Source: Marinobacter manganoxydans MnI7-9
GTDB taxonomy: Bacteria > Pseudomonadota > Gammaproteobacteria > Pseudomonadales > Oleiphilaceae
NCBI RefSeq assembly: GCF_000235625.1
Contig: NZ_AGTR01000044.1
Coordinates: 62,001 to 126,000 of the forward strand
DNA length: 64,000 bases
Direction: 5' to 3'
Part shown: piece by piece, positions 36,813 through 46,195 of the stretch
Layout of the letters: each line of letters opens with the position of its first letter
Numbering within the stretch: position 1 is the stretch's first letter
Notes under the pieces: generated by a model
The model's input: only the letters and a program-made list of their open reading frames with translations
Database searches by the model: none
Told to the model about the DNA's origin: nothing
Program-made: the position numbers and the translations under genes

Positions 36813-37331
36813 TCAGTTTTTCCGCCTCCGGTCGGGTGTACTCAGCACTGCCAGGCAGCGCTCAACAATGCGGTCGGGTGGCTCGCAGACGTCGACGACA
36901 ATGGCCCCTTCCCCGGGTTCCGGCTCCTCCAGCGTGCGAAACTGACTTTCGAGCATGGAACGACCATTGAAGTAGTGATCTTCCCGACTGGAATGCCGAG
37001 ACCAGATGGTTTCCATGTCGCCCTTGAGATAGACAAACTGCAGTGACGGATTACCCGACCTCAGCCGGTCACGGTACGCCCGCTTGAGGGCAGAACATGC
37101 CAGCACCAGACCGCCTTGCTCACCCTGGACCAGCTCTGCCAGATCATCCAGCCAACCGCTACGGTCGGAATCTGTCAGCGGCACACCGCTGGCCATTTTG
37201 GCCACGTTGGCCGGACTGTGAAAGTCGTCGGCATCGAAAAACGGAACCTGAAGACGTTCCGCCAGCCGGGTACCAATCAGGCTTTTGCCACACCCGGACA
37301 CACCCATGACGATGATTTTGGAAACGCTCAT
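36813..37331 (-). CDS. gntK: gluconokinase
   Basis: The 172-residue kinase has the P-loop GVSGCGKSLIG, DADDFHSPANVAKMASGVPLTD (substrate region) and ACSALKRAYRDRLR, all characteristic of thermosensitive/thermoresistant gluconokinases. It phosphorylates D-gluconate to 6-phosphogluconate. It follows the TRAP permease gene with a one-base gap and abuts gntR, so uptake, activation and regulation are in a single transcription unit. Confidence 0.93.
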   Translation of the reverse strand: MSVSKIIVMGVSGCGKSLIGTRLAERLQVPFFDADDFHSPANVAKMASGVPLTDSDRSGWLDDLAELVQGEQGGLVLACSALKRAYRDRLRSGNPSLQFVYLKGDMETIWSRHSSREDHYFNGRSMLESQFRTLEEPEPGEGAIVVDVCEPPDRIVERCLAVLSTPDRRRKN

Positions 37332-37332
37332 A

Positions 37333-38649
37333 TCACTGCCACCACAAAGCCAGTTGCGGGAATGCGATCAACAGGGCCAGCGCAACAATCTGCAAGGCAA
37401 TAAATGGCAGTAGCGACCGGAAAATCTCGCCGAGGGTGATGTCCTTGGGGGTTACCGTTTTCAGATAGAACGCGGCCGGGCCAAAGGGCGGTGACAGGAA
37501 GGATACCTGCATATTCATGCAGAACACCACACCGAACCAGATCGGGCTGTAGCCCAGCTCCGTGACAATGGGCACGAAAATCGGCATGGTCAGAAGAGCC
37601 ACCCCGACCCAGTCCAGGAACATGCCCAGAATCAGTAGAATAAACATCATGAACAGGATGGTGGTTAGCCCATCCCCGCCACTGACTGCAAAAACCATCT
37701 CGCGGACAAACTCGATACCGCCCATCAGGTTGTAGACGCCCACAAGAGCGGTGGCGCCGATGCCGATCCAGATGATCATGCCACACACCCTCAGCGTACT
37801 GATTGTGGCTTTGCGCACCATGGCCAGAGACAGTTCTCCCCGGATCCAGGTACTGATGGCAATGCCCAGCACACCCAGGGCCGAAGCTTCGGTGACCGAC
37901 GCCACACCGCCATAGATGCTGCCCAACACGACCACGACCGACAGAATCGGGAACAACAGGGCCTTGAAGAAGTTCGGCGCCGGGGTTTCCGGCTGATCCT
38001 GGTCGGAGGGGATGGGGGCCATCTCCGGCTTCAGCCAGACCCTGACCAGCACGTACCCCATATAGAGTAGCGCCAGGATCAGCGCAGGCAGGAACGCCCC
38101 CTTGAACAAATCACCAATGGAGACGTTTGCGGTCAGACCATAAATAATCAGGACAATACTCGGCGGCAACATGGTGCCCAGCGCACCACCGGCACAAGTG
38201 GTGCCAATGGCCAGCTTACGATCGTAGCCGAGGCGCAGCATCTGCGGCAGCGCCAGGATGCCGAGCAACACGGTTTCGCCACCGATCACCCCCGACATGG
38301 AAGCAAGGATCACCGCTACCACCAGAGTCTGGAGGGCGACACCACCGCGCAGTTTGCGGCCAAAACGAGCCATAGCATCAAAAAGGTCCCGGGCAATGCC
38401 GGAATGATCCAGTAGCGACGCCATCAATACGAACATCGGAACCGCCAGAAAAACGTAGTTACCGATAAAGCTGTACAGACGGCTGCTGACAATCGGCAGC
38501 GCGTCCGGGCCAAACCAGCCCAGGGCAAAGACCAGGGCCACCAGGCCAGTGGCAAAGGCCAGCTGCATGCCTGTCAGCAACAGTACAATCAGCATCAGCA
38601 GCATCAGCAGGCTGCCGTAGCCAATTCCGAGAGAAGCCAGCTCAAACAT
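37333..38649 (-). CDS. TRAP transporter large permease (DctM), probably for gluconate
   Basis: The 438-residue membrane protein has about 12 spans and DctM marks such as LALPQMLRLGYDRKLAIGTTCAGGALGTMLPPSI and LLTMPIFVPIV. I place the start at the ATG of 38647-38649 (MFELASLGIGYG), overlapping dctQ by eight bases; 13 more upstream codons are open but overlap dctQ further. With DctP and DctQ it forms a sodium-driven TRAP importer. Gluconate as substrate is inferred from gntK and gntR in the same operon. Confidence 0.9.
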   Translation of the reverse strand: MFELASLGIGYGSLLMLLMLIVLLLTGMQLAFATGLVALVFALGWFGPDALPIVSSRLYSFIGNYVFLAVPMFVLMASLLDHSGIARDLFDAMARFGRKLRGGVALQTLVVAVILASMSGVIGGETVLLGILALPQMLRLGYDRKLAIGTTCAGGALGTMLPPSIVLIIYGLTANVSIGDLFKGAFLPALILALLYMGYVLVRVWLKPEMAPIPSDQDQPETPAPNFFKALLFPILSVVVVLGSIYGGVASVTEASALGVLGIAISTWIRGELSLAMVRKATISTLRVCGMIIWIGIGATALVGVYNLMGGIEFVREMVFAVSGGDGLTTILFMMFILLILGMFLDWVGVALLTMPIFVPIVTELGYSPIWFGVVFCMNMQVSFLSPPFGPAAFYLKTVTPKDITLGEIFRSLLPFIALQIVALALLIAFPQLALWWQ

Positions 38650-39244
38650 TACCTTTCTCCCCGGCCGTTGCCGGACCACGCAGATCACGAATCAGGTGCA
38701 AGACAAACTGAAGGGTCATAACAGCAATGGCCACCAGAATGATCACCTTGAGAAAGGCAGGAAACGGCGGATTCCAGGCTGACCCGGAGGTCTCCAGACG
38801 CCAGCCGCCCCAGGGGGCCCAGACAGCGCCCCTGGCCATGAACCAGCTGGCATAGAGCAGCATCGAACAGAACGCCAGCCCGAACAGATGGTGAACCACC
38901 CGCAGCCAACGCTGGATGGCCGGGGACACGGCGTCGTAGATCAGCACAATCCGCACGTGGCGATCAGTGGCCAGGGCATAGAGCCCACCCAGCACGAACA
39001 GGGTGGCACCAGCGAAGGTCACCGTTTCATGCACCCAGAGCGTCGGCGATCCGAACACATATCGACGGACAATCTCGTAGAAAGACACCAGAACAATCAA
39101 CGCGAAAACCAGGCTCAGCTTTTTTCCCAGCCAGACAATGGCGCGGTCAAGGCGGGTAAAGCCGATATCCTCGTCGGTTTCGGGCAGCAGATCACCTTGG
39201 CCCGGAGTGCTCTCCGGCCCGGAAGAAAGGTTTGCAGTAGACAT
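38642..39244 (-). CDS. TRAP transporter small permease (DctQ)
   Basis: The 200-residue protein has four membrane spans after a 35-residue cytoplasmic start and the DctQ pattern FYEIVRRYVFGSPTLWVHETVTF. The ATG at 39242-39244 is preceded by GGAG; an in-frame TTG two codons upstream is less likely. It bridges the binding protein and the large permease. A hairpin lies between it and dctP. Confidence 0.9.
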   Translation of the reverse strand: MSTANLSSGPESTPGQGDLLPETDEDIGFTRLDRAIVWLGKKLSLVFALIVLVSFYEIVRRYVFGSPTLWVHETVTFAGATLFVLGGLYALATDRHVRIVLIYDAVSPAIQRWLRVVHHLFGLAFCSMLLYASWFMARGAVWAPWGGWRLETSGSAWNPPFPAFLKVIILVAIAVMTLQFVLHLIRDLRGPATAGEKGNV

Positions 39245-39260
39245 AATCAACTCCGCGCAC

Positions 39261-39277
39261 TGGGCAGGCCTTGCCCA
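39261..39277 (-). other. intercistronic stem-loop between dctP and dctQ
   Basis: TGGGCA (39261-39266) and TGCCCA (39272-39277) form a 6-bp stem around GGCCT, 28 bases after the dctP stop. No U-run follows on the minus strand. It may favour binding-protein mRNA over the permease part. Confidence 0.5.
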
Positions 39278-39305
39278 CCCAGTTGCTGGTTACGGGGCAT
39301 CGACT

Positions 39306-40316
39306 TCAGAGCAGGCCCTGAGATTCCAGATAGCCGGTTACCGACTGATAGACTTTCTCGGCATTGGGGGATTGCTCAGCGTATTTCTTCCACTGCTCCC
39401 GGGCAATGGTGCGGAACTTCCGGCGCTCTTCCGCCGACCAGTTATGAACGGTGATATCAGGATTGTCACGGGCTTCTCTGACGGCCTTCTTGTCCGCCAT
39501 GGCCAGCTGGGCGCTGATATCCTGGGCGAAGTCCCGGGCCGAGACGGTCATGATCGTCTGAATATCCTCGGGAAGCTTTTCCCAATCTTCCAGGTTCATG
39601 GCAATTTCGATCAGCGGCAGCGAGTGGAAGCCCGGGTACACCGGATGCTCGGCAATCTCGTGCAAACCGGCTTCGTGGTTGGTGGAGAACACCGTGTAGT
39701 CAGCAGCATCAATAACACCCTTACTCAGTGCGGTGTAGACCTCGGAACCCGGCAGGTTCACTGGCGCCGCCCCCGCGGCGGCAAACACCGACTGCACCAG
39801 ACCTTCCGGTGCACGCATCTTGAGGCCTTTCAGGTCCTCCACACCGTCCAGCGGTTTCTTCGAAACAAACGACTCCAGGCCAGTGCCACCACCGCCAACA
39901 AACTTCACGCCATAGGGCGCGTAGAGCTCGTTCATCAGCTCATAGCCACCGCCATAATTGATGTAATCGATGAGCTGGTCCGGGCTGGACCAAGCGCCCA
40001 CGGTATTGCCAATGAGCCCGAACGCGGGATCCTTGCCGGAAAAATAACCGGTCACCGACACATGGCCATCCAGGACGCCCATATTCATGGCACCGAGAGT
40101 TTCGGTATGGCTTACCACGCTGCCCACAGGCAGAAGATCAATGGCAACGCGGCCACCGGTCATTTCTTCGACACGGTCAGCCCATTGCTGCTGAATCTCG
40201 AAGTTCTTGACGCCAGAGGGGTCGGAGGACTGGAACTTGAAGGTATAGTCCGCCGCGAAGGCGTTAAAGGCAAATGCAGCTGACAGTAGGCCAGTCGCGA
40301 GTCGGGTCGGGAACAT
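39306..40316 (-). CDS. TRAP transporter substrate-binding protein (DctP), probably for gluconate
   Basis: The 336-residue protein has a signal peptide ending at AFA (residue 21) and the DctP fold; LKGLKMRAPEGLVQSVFAAAGAAPVNLPGSEVYTALSKGVIDAADY contains the Arg that in TRAP proteins binds the substrate carboxylate. A ribosome site AGGAG precedes the ATG. It is the first gene of dctPQM-gntK-gntR. Confidence 0.91.
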   Translation of the reverse strand: MFPTRLATGLLSAAFAFNAFAADYTFKFQSSDPSGVKNFEIQQQWADRVEEMTGGRVAIDLLPVGSVVSHTETLGAMNMGVLDGHVSVTGYFSGKDPAFGLIGNTVGAWSSPDQLIDYINYGGGYELMNELYAPYGVKFVGGGGTGLESFVSKKPLDGVEDLKGLKMRAPEGLVQSVFAAAGAAPVNLPGSEVYTALSKGVIDAADYTVFSTNHEAGLHEIAEHPVYPGFHSLPLIEIAMNLEDWEKLPEDIQTIMTVSARDFAQDISAQLAMADKKAVREARDNPDITVHNWSAEERRKFRTIAREQWKKYAEQSPNAEKVYQSVTGYLESQGLL

Positions 40317-40348
40317 AATCGCGTCTCCTGATTGTTTTTGTGCCGGCA

Positions 40349-40398
40349 GATGTTACCGGTAACATCAGAAGCGTATCGAATTCGGAAATCACTTACAA
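40349..40398 (-). promoter_or_regulatory. dctP promoter with a perfect GntR-type operator
   Basis: An 18-base perfect palindrome GATGTTACCGGTAACATC (40349-40366) contains the E. coli GntR operator core ATGTTA-N4-TAACAT. Just upstream on the minus strand are TTGTAA (40393-40398) and TACGCT (40370-40375), 17 bases apart. The operator therefore covers the transcription start region, as expected for repression relieved by gluconate. The regulator gene of the same operon is frameshifted. Confidence 0.85.
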
Positions 40399-40430
40399 GG
40401 GTGTTTTTTGAGCAGGAAACAGTAGGGAAT

Positions 40431-40462
40431 AAAAAAACCGGCCTGCCAGAAAGCAGACCGGT
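40431..40462 (-). terminator. terminator downstream of the TetR gene
   Basis: On the minus strand CCGGTCTGC and GCAGGCCGG (one mismatch) pair around a 6-base loop and are followed by seven T residues. It lies about 150 bases past the TetR gene end and would shield the gluconate promoter from read-through. Confidence 0.75.
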
Positions 40463-40607
40463 GAAACGTCAGGGTTTGCGACGTGCTAAAACCTGAGATC
40501 GCACTCAGGAGACGCAAGGAATATCCGAATTCCCAACGTCACCGTTATGAGTCCGATTTTCGCCAAAAGTTCCAGGCTAGATCATTTTTTGATCGATTCT
40601 TCGGATT

Positions 40608-41321
40608 TCACTTACACAGGGCCGCGCCCAGATCGTCCCTGTCGTGCAGTGCCGGCCGATACTTCTCTCTCAGAGCCATCACACGCTCACGATACGCTGG
40701 CGTCAGGTAGGGAATTTCCAGGGTGAGCACCTGGTAGATGCCCTGCTTCAGCTCGGTGAGCGTGAGACAGGCAGATTCCTCGGCCGCATGGGCGGTTTTC
40801 AGGAACGCCATCCAGTTGGTAATCACCAGCCACACATTCAGCGACATGGCCGATCGCAGGTCTTCCTCCTGGGGTTCGATAATCCCGGCTTCCGCCAGTT
40901 TTTCGAAAATGCGACTGATTGAAGTCAGGCAGCGGTTGGTGAAATCGCGATAGTCCTGTCGCAGTCTCTTGTCGCTGTCCAGAAGGTATTCCAGATCCCG
41001 GTGGAAGAACCGGTAACTCCAGAGACCGTCAAAGACCGACTCCAGATAGAAGGTCATGTCATCCAGGGTCATGGCCCGGTCTTCCGGAATGTCCAGGTAG
41101 AAATCCACCAGTTTTTCGTATTCCAGAAAGATCTCGTAAATGATGTCCGACTTGTTGCGGAAGTGGTAATACAGGTTGCCCGGCGAGATGGCCAGGTGCG
41201 CCGCAATATGGTTGGTCGTGACGTTGCGCTCGCCACGTTCGTTAAAAAGCTCCAGGCTGGAGAGCAGTATCTTGTCTCTTGTCTTCATAGACCCGTCGGC
41301 GTTTGTTGTTGTATCGCTCAC
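40608..41321 (-). CDS. TetR family transcriptional regulator (aldehyde dehydrogenase cluster)
   Basis: The N-terminal helix-turn-helix reads RDKILLSSLELFNERGERNVTTNHIAAHLAISPGNLYYHFRNK, a common TetR type beside fatty alcohol/aldehyde genes. The remainder is a helical ligand domain. The GTG at 41321 gives 237 aa; an ATG at 41286-41288 (MKTRDKILL, 226 aa) fits the family better, and neither has a strong ribosome site. It is divergent from the aldehyde dehydrogenase gene and may bind the palindrome between them. Confidence 0.85.
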   Translation of the reverse strand: MSDTTTNADGSMKTRDKILLSSLELFNERGERNVTTNHIAAHLAISPGNLYYHFRNKSDIIYEIFLEYEKLVDFYLDIPEDRAMTLDDMTFYLESVFDGLWSYRFFHRDLEYLLDSDKRLRQDYRDFTNRCLTSISRIFEKLAEAGIIEPQEEDLRSAMSLNVWLVITNWMAFLKTAHAAEESACLTLTELKQGIYQVLTLEIPYLTPAYRERVMALREKYRPALHDRDDLGAALCK

Positions 41322-41359
41322 AGATGGCCCGATTCGCCACCCGCCTCCGCTTGACTCAC

Positions 41360-41375
41360 TAGAGTATATACTCTA
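41360..41375. promoter_or_regulatory. perfect palindrome in TetR/aldehyde dehydrogenase intergenic region
   Basis: TAGAGTATATACTCTA is a perfect 16-base palindrome, 39 bases before the TetR GTG and 105 bases before the aldehyde dehydrogenase start. Its size and place fit an operator for the divergent TetR protein controlling both genes. Confidence 0.6.
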
Positions 41376-41479
41376 ATAATACCCCCAGACGCAAATTGAA
41401 CACTTTTTCGCCAGTCGTTCAATACCTGAAATAACGGGCCACCGACGAAGCATGATCGGGGCCGAAGAGGAGAAAAATC

Positions 41480-42925
41480 ATGGGAGCCACTGTCGTTCAG
41501 CTCACCGAGAGCAAGAAACAGATCCAGCACACCCACCGCGTGTTTGAGGATCAGAAAAAGGCGTTCCGCAACAATCCCATGCCTTCCCTGGCCGAGCGGC
41601 AGGAAAACCTGAAACGCCTCAAACGGGTGCTGCTGGGTAACCAGGACCGGCTTCTGGATGCCATCGACCGGGATTTCAACTGCCGCTCGAAAGACGAATC
41701 CCTCATTGCCGAGGTCATGCCGTCGATCCAGGGCATCAATTACACCCTGAAAAATCTCAGTAGCTGGATGAAGCCATCCAAACGCCATGTATCCATGTTG
41801 TTCCAGCCTGCCAGCAACAAGGTCCACTACCAGCCCAAGGGTGTGGTGGGCGTAATCGTGCCCTGGAACTACCCTCTCTACCTCGCAGTGGGCCCCCTGG
41901 TTGCGTCTCTGGCTGCGGGCAACCGCACCATGATCAAGATGTCGGAGTACACGCCACACACCTCGGCCCTGTTCAAGGAGCTGATTGAAGCCAGCTTCCC
42001 GGAGGACCTGGTCTCGGTTATTAATGGCGAGGCCGACGTGGCTGCAGACTTCTCGTCACGTCCGTTTGATCATCTGCTGTTCACAGGTTCTACGTCGGTG
42101 GGCAAGCTGGTCATGAAGGCCGCAGCGGAAAATCTGACACCGGTCACCCTGGAGCTGGGAGGCAAATCCCCGGCCGTGGTCTCCCCGGATGTGCCCATGG
42201 AAGACGCGGCCCAGAGAATCGCCTTTGGCAAGGCTTTCAATGCCGGCCAGACCTGCGTGGCGCCCGATTACGTCCTTTGCCCCGCTGACCGGGTGCAGTC
42301 GTTTGTCGACGAGTTCCGTGCCCGTTTTTCCGAGATGTATCCCAGCCTGCGGGACAATGACGACTTCACTGCCATCATCAATGAGCGGCAGTACGATCGA
42401 CTGCAAGGCTACCTTGAGGACGCCCGGGAGAAAGGCGCCGAATTGGTGGAGATCAACCCTGCCCGGGAGAATCTGAAGGACGGCACCCGAAAACTGCCCC
42501 TGACGCTGGTGCTGAACACCACTCCGGATATGAAGGTGATGCAGGATGAGATCTTCGGTCCGATTCTGCCGATCGTCAGTTACGGCAGCCTGGATGAAGC
42601 CATTCACTACATCAATGATCGTCCGCGGCCTCTGGCGCTGTATTTCTTCGGGTACGACAAGACCCAGCAGCAGCATGTGGTGGATAACACCCACTCTGGA
42701 GGCATGTGCATCAACGATTCCCTGATGCACGTAGCCCAGGATGATCTGCCTTTCGGTGGCATCGGTGATTCCGGCATGGGGCACTATCACGGCCGTGAGG
42801 GGTTCCTGACCTTCTCCCATCACCGGGCCATTTTCACCAAGCAGAAATTCAACAGCGGCAAGTTTGTCTATGCGCCCCATGGGACAACTGCGCACAAATT
42901 GGTTTACAAGTTCTTTATCCGCTGA
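41480..42925 (+). CDS. coniferyl-aldehyde-dehydrogenase-type aldehyde dehydrogenase
   Basis: The 481-residue enzyme oxidises an aldehyde to an acid with NAD(P). LELGGKSPAVV holds the general-base Glu, FNAGQTCVAPDYVL the catalytic Cys, and GVVGVIVPWNYPLYL the cofactor-binding Asn region. Its C-terminal FFI and overall shape match the CalB/coniferyl ALDH group, close to eukaryotic membrane fatty aldehyde dehydrogenases. With the GMC oxidoreductase downstream it could oxidise long-chain alcohols stepwise; that substrate is inference. AGGAG precedes the ATG. Confidence 0.9.
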   Translation: MGATVVQLTESKKQIQHTHRVFEDQKKAFRNNPMPSLAERQENLKRLKRVLLGNQDRLLDAIDRDFNCRSKDESLIAEVMPSIQGINYTLKNLSSWMKPSKRHVSMLFQPASNKVHYQPKGVVGVIVPWNYPLYLAVGPLVASLAAGNRTMIKMSEYTPHTSALFKELIEASFPEDLVSVINGEADVAADFSSRPFDHLLFTGSTSVGKLVMKAAAENLTPVTLELGGKSPAVVSPDVPMEDAAQRIAFGKAFNAGQTCVAPDYVLCPADRVQSFVDEFRARFSEMYPSLRDNDDFTAIINERQYDRLQGYLEDAREKGAELVEINPARENLKDGTRKLPLTLVLNTTPDMKVMQDEIFGPILPIVSYGSLDEAIHYINDRPRPLALYFFGYDKTQQQHVVDNTHSGGMCINDSLMHVAQDDLPFGGIGDSGMGHYHGREGFLTFSHHRAIFTKQKFNSGKFVYAPHGTTAHKLVYKFFIR

Positions 42926-42938
42926 GAACTCGGAGTCT

Positions 42939-43046
42939 GTCGCGGGCTGGTAGCCCCTTCCAAAACACGCCGTGAATACGTCCGTGTAGGCTTGAGCAAA
43001 ACATCCCTGTTTTGCACAGTTTTGGAAGGGGCTACCAGCCCGCGAC
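42939..43046 (+). repeat. variable-arm stem-loop element, copy B
   Basis: Arms at 42939-42966 and 43019-43046 pair perfectly over 28 bp; the arm starts GTCGCGGGCTGG and ends TTCCAAAAC next to the core. The 52-base core begins ACGC and has a TAC/GTA hairpin around GTCCGT (42977-42988) and a second, longer hairpin GCAAAACA-TCCC-TGTTTTGC (42996-43015). The last stem is unrelated in sequence to the equivalent stem in copy A but pairs perfectly. The element is between two plus-strand genes of one cluster, core in plus orientation. Confidence 0.88.
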
Positions 43047-43094
43047 GATTCAGCATTTTCCCCGCTATCCAAAAACAATAACGAGAACACACCC

Positions 43095-43733
43095 ATGCAG
43101 AAACAGATCCCTGATCCGTCAGGACACCCTCAATTTGCCGATCTCAACCGCCGAAGCTTTCTAAAAACCGGACTTGGCGGTGCCGTGTTTCTGGGCACCG
43201 TCAGCGTCACCGCCGGGCTTAGCGGATGCGCCACTCAGCCGGCGGGCCGGCTGAGTGCCGTTGGCACCCGGATGGACGCCAGCTACCAGTTCCGGTTTTT
43301 AAACGAGGATGACATTGCGCTGTTCGAGGCCTTGTTGCCCGCCATGATTGGGCCGGGTTTGCCAGAGCAGCCACAGGCCAGAAACCTGGCAATTGCCGGG
43401 ACGATCGAGCGGATTGATGCCGGCATCCACAAGTTCGGACCAGCTAACCAGAAGGAACTGCGGCAACTGTTTGACCTGCTGAACTTCGGGCTCACCCGGG
43501 TGACCGTTGCCCGGGTCTGGTCCAGCTGGCCGAATGTGACAACGGCGGAAGCCGACGCGTTTCTGGAGCGCTGGCGCACCAGCCGTATCGGGCTGTTCAA
43601 CAACGGCTACATTGCGCTGACCAAGATCAGCAACGTGGCGTTTTATGGCTATCGGGATTTCTGGCACCTGTCCGGCTATCCCGGACCACCGCAATACGCG
43701 GTCGACGCATTGCCACAATTCCAAAACGCCTGA
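43095..43733 (+). CDS. Tat-signal protein of the GMC oxidoreductase cluster
   Basis: The 212-residue protein begins with a twin-arginine signal NRRSFLKTGLGG (Arg19-Arg20) followed by a hydrophobic stretch ending at LSGC, which could also be lipidated. The mature part resembles gluconate 2-dehydrogenase subunit 3-like proteins, which act as small exported partners of GMC flavoproteins. Export through Tat fits a partner of the flavoenzyme encoded 28 bases downstream. I cannot assign a catalytic role. Confidence 0.75.
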   Translation: MQKQIPDPSGHPQFADLNRRSFLKTGLGGAVFLGTVSVTAGLSGCATQPAGRLSAVGTRMDASYQFRFLNEDDIALFEALLPAMIGPGLPEQPQARNLAIAGTIERIDAGIHKFGPANQKELRQLFDLLNFGLTRVTVARVWSSWPNVTTAEADAFLERWRTSRIGLFNNGYIALTKISNVAFYGYRDFWHLSGYPGPPQYAVDALPQFQNA

Positions 43734-43761
43734 TTGCCAGCTGATCTGACGGAGCACAAAC

Positions 43762-45363
43762 ATGTCATTGACCGATCGTATTGCCCAGGGCCTGGAATCA
43801 GGCTGGAACGTCACCGATAGCGCCCTCCTGACGCAAAACCTGACCGCAGAAGCGGACGTTGTTGTTATCGGAACCGGCGCCGGTGGCGGCACCACCGCCG
43901 AGATTCTGGCCCGCAGCGGGTTGTCCGTGATACTCGTGGAGGAGGGCCGGCTTTACTATCAGAAAGACTTCAAGATGGACGAGCAGACCTCCTATGCCAA
44001 CCTTTACCAGGAAGGCATGAGCCGGGTAACCCGGGACGGGGCAATCGCCATTTTGCAAGGCCGCTGCGTGGGCGGTTCCACCACGGTAAACTGGACTTCC
44101 AGTTTCCGGACACCGGCGCCCACGCTCAATTACTGGGCCGAGCAGTTTGGCCTGGACGAACTTCGGCCGGACGCCATGGCGCCCTGGTTCGATGGCCGGG
44201 AAGAACGCCACTCCATGGCCCCGTGGCAGGTCGACCCGAACGTCAACAACGACATCTTGCGCCAGGGCTGCGAAAAACTGGGTTACAGCTGGCAGATCAT
44301 TCCCCGCAATGTGAAAGGCTGCTGGAACCTGGGCTATTGCGGCGTCGGCTGCCCGACCAACGCCAAACAGGGCGCCCTGATGACCACCATTCCGGGGGCG
44401 CTCGATAACAACGCCCGGCTGTTCCACAGCCTGCGCGCCGACCGCCTGGTAATGAACGAGGACAAGATCGACCACCTGGAAGCCTCTGCCTTTGCGGATG
44501 ATGGCGTCACCCCGACCGGGATCAAGGTCACGCTCAAAGCCCGACACTTCGTGGTCGCCGCCAGCGCCATCGGCAGCCCCGGCCTGCTGCTCCGCTCCGA
44601 CATCCCGGACCCGCACCAGCGGATCGGCAAGCGTTCGTTCATCCATCCGGTCAACGCCACCGTCGCCCAGATGCCTCAGCGCGTCGATCCGTTCTATGGC
44701 GCGCCCCAGTCCATCTACTCGGACGAATTCAACTTCCGAAACGGCGTCGACGGCCCGGTTGGTTACAAACTCGAGGTGCCACCGCTGCACCCGGGCATGT
44801 CCAGCGGCGTCATACCCGGCCACGGCGAAACCCAGATCAACAACATGGCCGGCCTGCCCCACATGCAGTCCGTCATCGCCCTGCTCCGGGACGGCTTCCA
44901 CCCCGAAAGCCCCGGCGGCACAGTCTCCCTCCGCGACGACGGCAGTCCGGTACTGGACTACCCCGTCAGCGACTACCTCTGGAAGGGCATCCGCGAAGCC
45001 TTCCACACCATGGCCGAAATCCAGTTCGCCGCCGGTGCCGAAAAAGTCCGCCTGATGCACCTGGATTCCGACTGGTACACCAACTGGACCGACGCCAAAG
45101 CCGCCATCGACCAGCTCCCCATGGCACCCCACCGCGTCCGCCTGTTCACCGCCCACCAGATGGGCGGCTGCGCCATGGGAAGCAATCCGCAAAACTCGGT
45201 CGTCAACGGCTTTGGTGAACACCACCAGGTCAGCAACCTCAGCATCCACGATGCCTCGATCTTCCCCACCAGCATCGGGGCAAATCCGCAGCTGTCGGTT
45301 TACGCCCTGGCGGCACGGAACAGTACAAGGTTGGCTCAAAGACTCTCGCGAGCAGCCAGCTAG
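43762..45363 (+). CDS. GMC family oxidoreductase (choline dehydrogenase-like)
   Basis: The 533-residue FAD enzyme has VVVIGTGAGGGTTAEILARSG (FAD phosphate loop, near residues 32-52), GRCVGGSTTVNW, a Cys-rich YCGVGCPTNAKQG, and the C-terminal HQMGGCAMG with NPQLSVYALAARNSTRLAQ. It oxidises an alcohol to an aldehyde; the aldehyde dehydrogenase two genes upstream would take the product. The second half (from about 44500) uses very C-rich synonymous codons compared with the first half. No signal peptide is evident, so it may be co-exported with the Tat protein. Confidence 0.9.
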   Translation: MSLTDRIAQGLESGWNVTDSALLTQNLTAEADVVVIGTGAGGGTTAEILARSGLSVILVEEGRLYYQKDFKMDEQTSYANLYQEGMSRVTRDGAIAILQGRCVGGSTTVNWTSSFRTPAPTLNYWAEQFGLDELRPDAMAPWFDGREERHSMAPWQVDPNVNNDILRQGCEKLGYSWQIIPRNVKGCWNLGYCGVGCPTNAKQGALMTTIPGALDNNARLFHSLRADRLVMNEDKIDHLEASAFADDGVTPTGIKVTLKARHFVVAASAIGSPGLLLRSDIPDPHQRIGKRSFIHPVNATVAQMPQRVDPFYGAPQSIYSDEFNFRNGVDGPVGYKLEVPPLHPGMSSGVIPGHGETQINNMAGLPHMQSVIALLRDGFHPESPGGTVSLRDDGSPVLDYPVSDYLWKGIREAFHTMAEIQFAAGAEKVRLMHLDSDWYTNWTDAKAAIDQLPMAPHRVRLFTAHQMGGCAMGSNPQNSVVNGFGEHHQVSNLSIHDASIFPTSIGANPQLSVYALAARNSTRLAQRLSRAAS

Positions 45364-45420
45364 CATTGCGCGCAGATAACAGCCCCAGTTTCCTTCGGGG
45401 AGGCTCGCACGGGGATGAAA

Positions 45421-45609
45421 GGGCTGGCTGGAAGGGCTTGTCCGGGAATGTGAGAAGCCATGGATGGCTTCGCTCAAGCGCACATGGGTGAGACAAGCGA
45501 TTATGAAGCGAAGCTTCATGCGCAGGCGAACGACAGCAATCTGTGATTGCTGGCCGGACCCCGAAGGGGTGCTTGTAGCGTTTCCCGGACAAGCCCTTCC
45601 AGTCGGCCC
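45421..45609 (-). repeat. variable-arm stem-loop element, copy C (enlarged core)
   Basis: Arms at 45421-45448 and 45582-45609 pair over 28 bp, two of them G-U type. The core is 133 bases, more than twice the usual. Reading on the minus strand it starts ACGC and ends with hairpin GAAGCCA-TCCA-TGGCTTC (45454-45471) plus TCACA, as in the family. Three extra hairpins lie inside: ACCCC/GGGGT, AGCAAT/ATTGCT and ATGAAGC/GCTTCAT. It fills most of the 343-base gap between the GMC gene and coaD. Core orientation is opposite to the genes. Confidence 0.85.
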
Positions 45610-45637
45610 CACCACATAGCCGACATGCACGACCTGA

Positions 45638-46191
<554 letters not shown>

Positions 46192-46195
46192 TAAC

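Noticed and set aside
43798-45630. Minus-strand open frame of 610 codons
   Set aside because: It is antisense to the GMC oxidoreductase gene, has low complexity and no domain, and also runs through repeat copy C.
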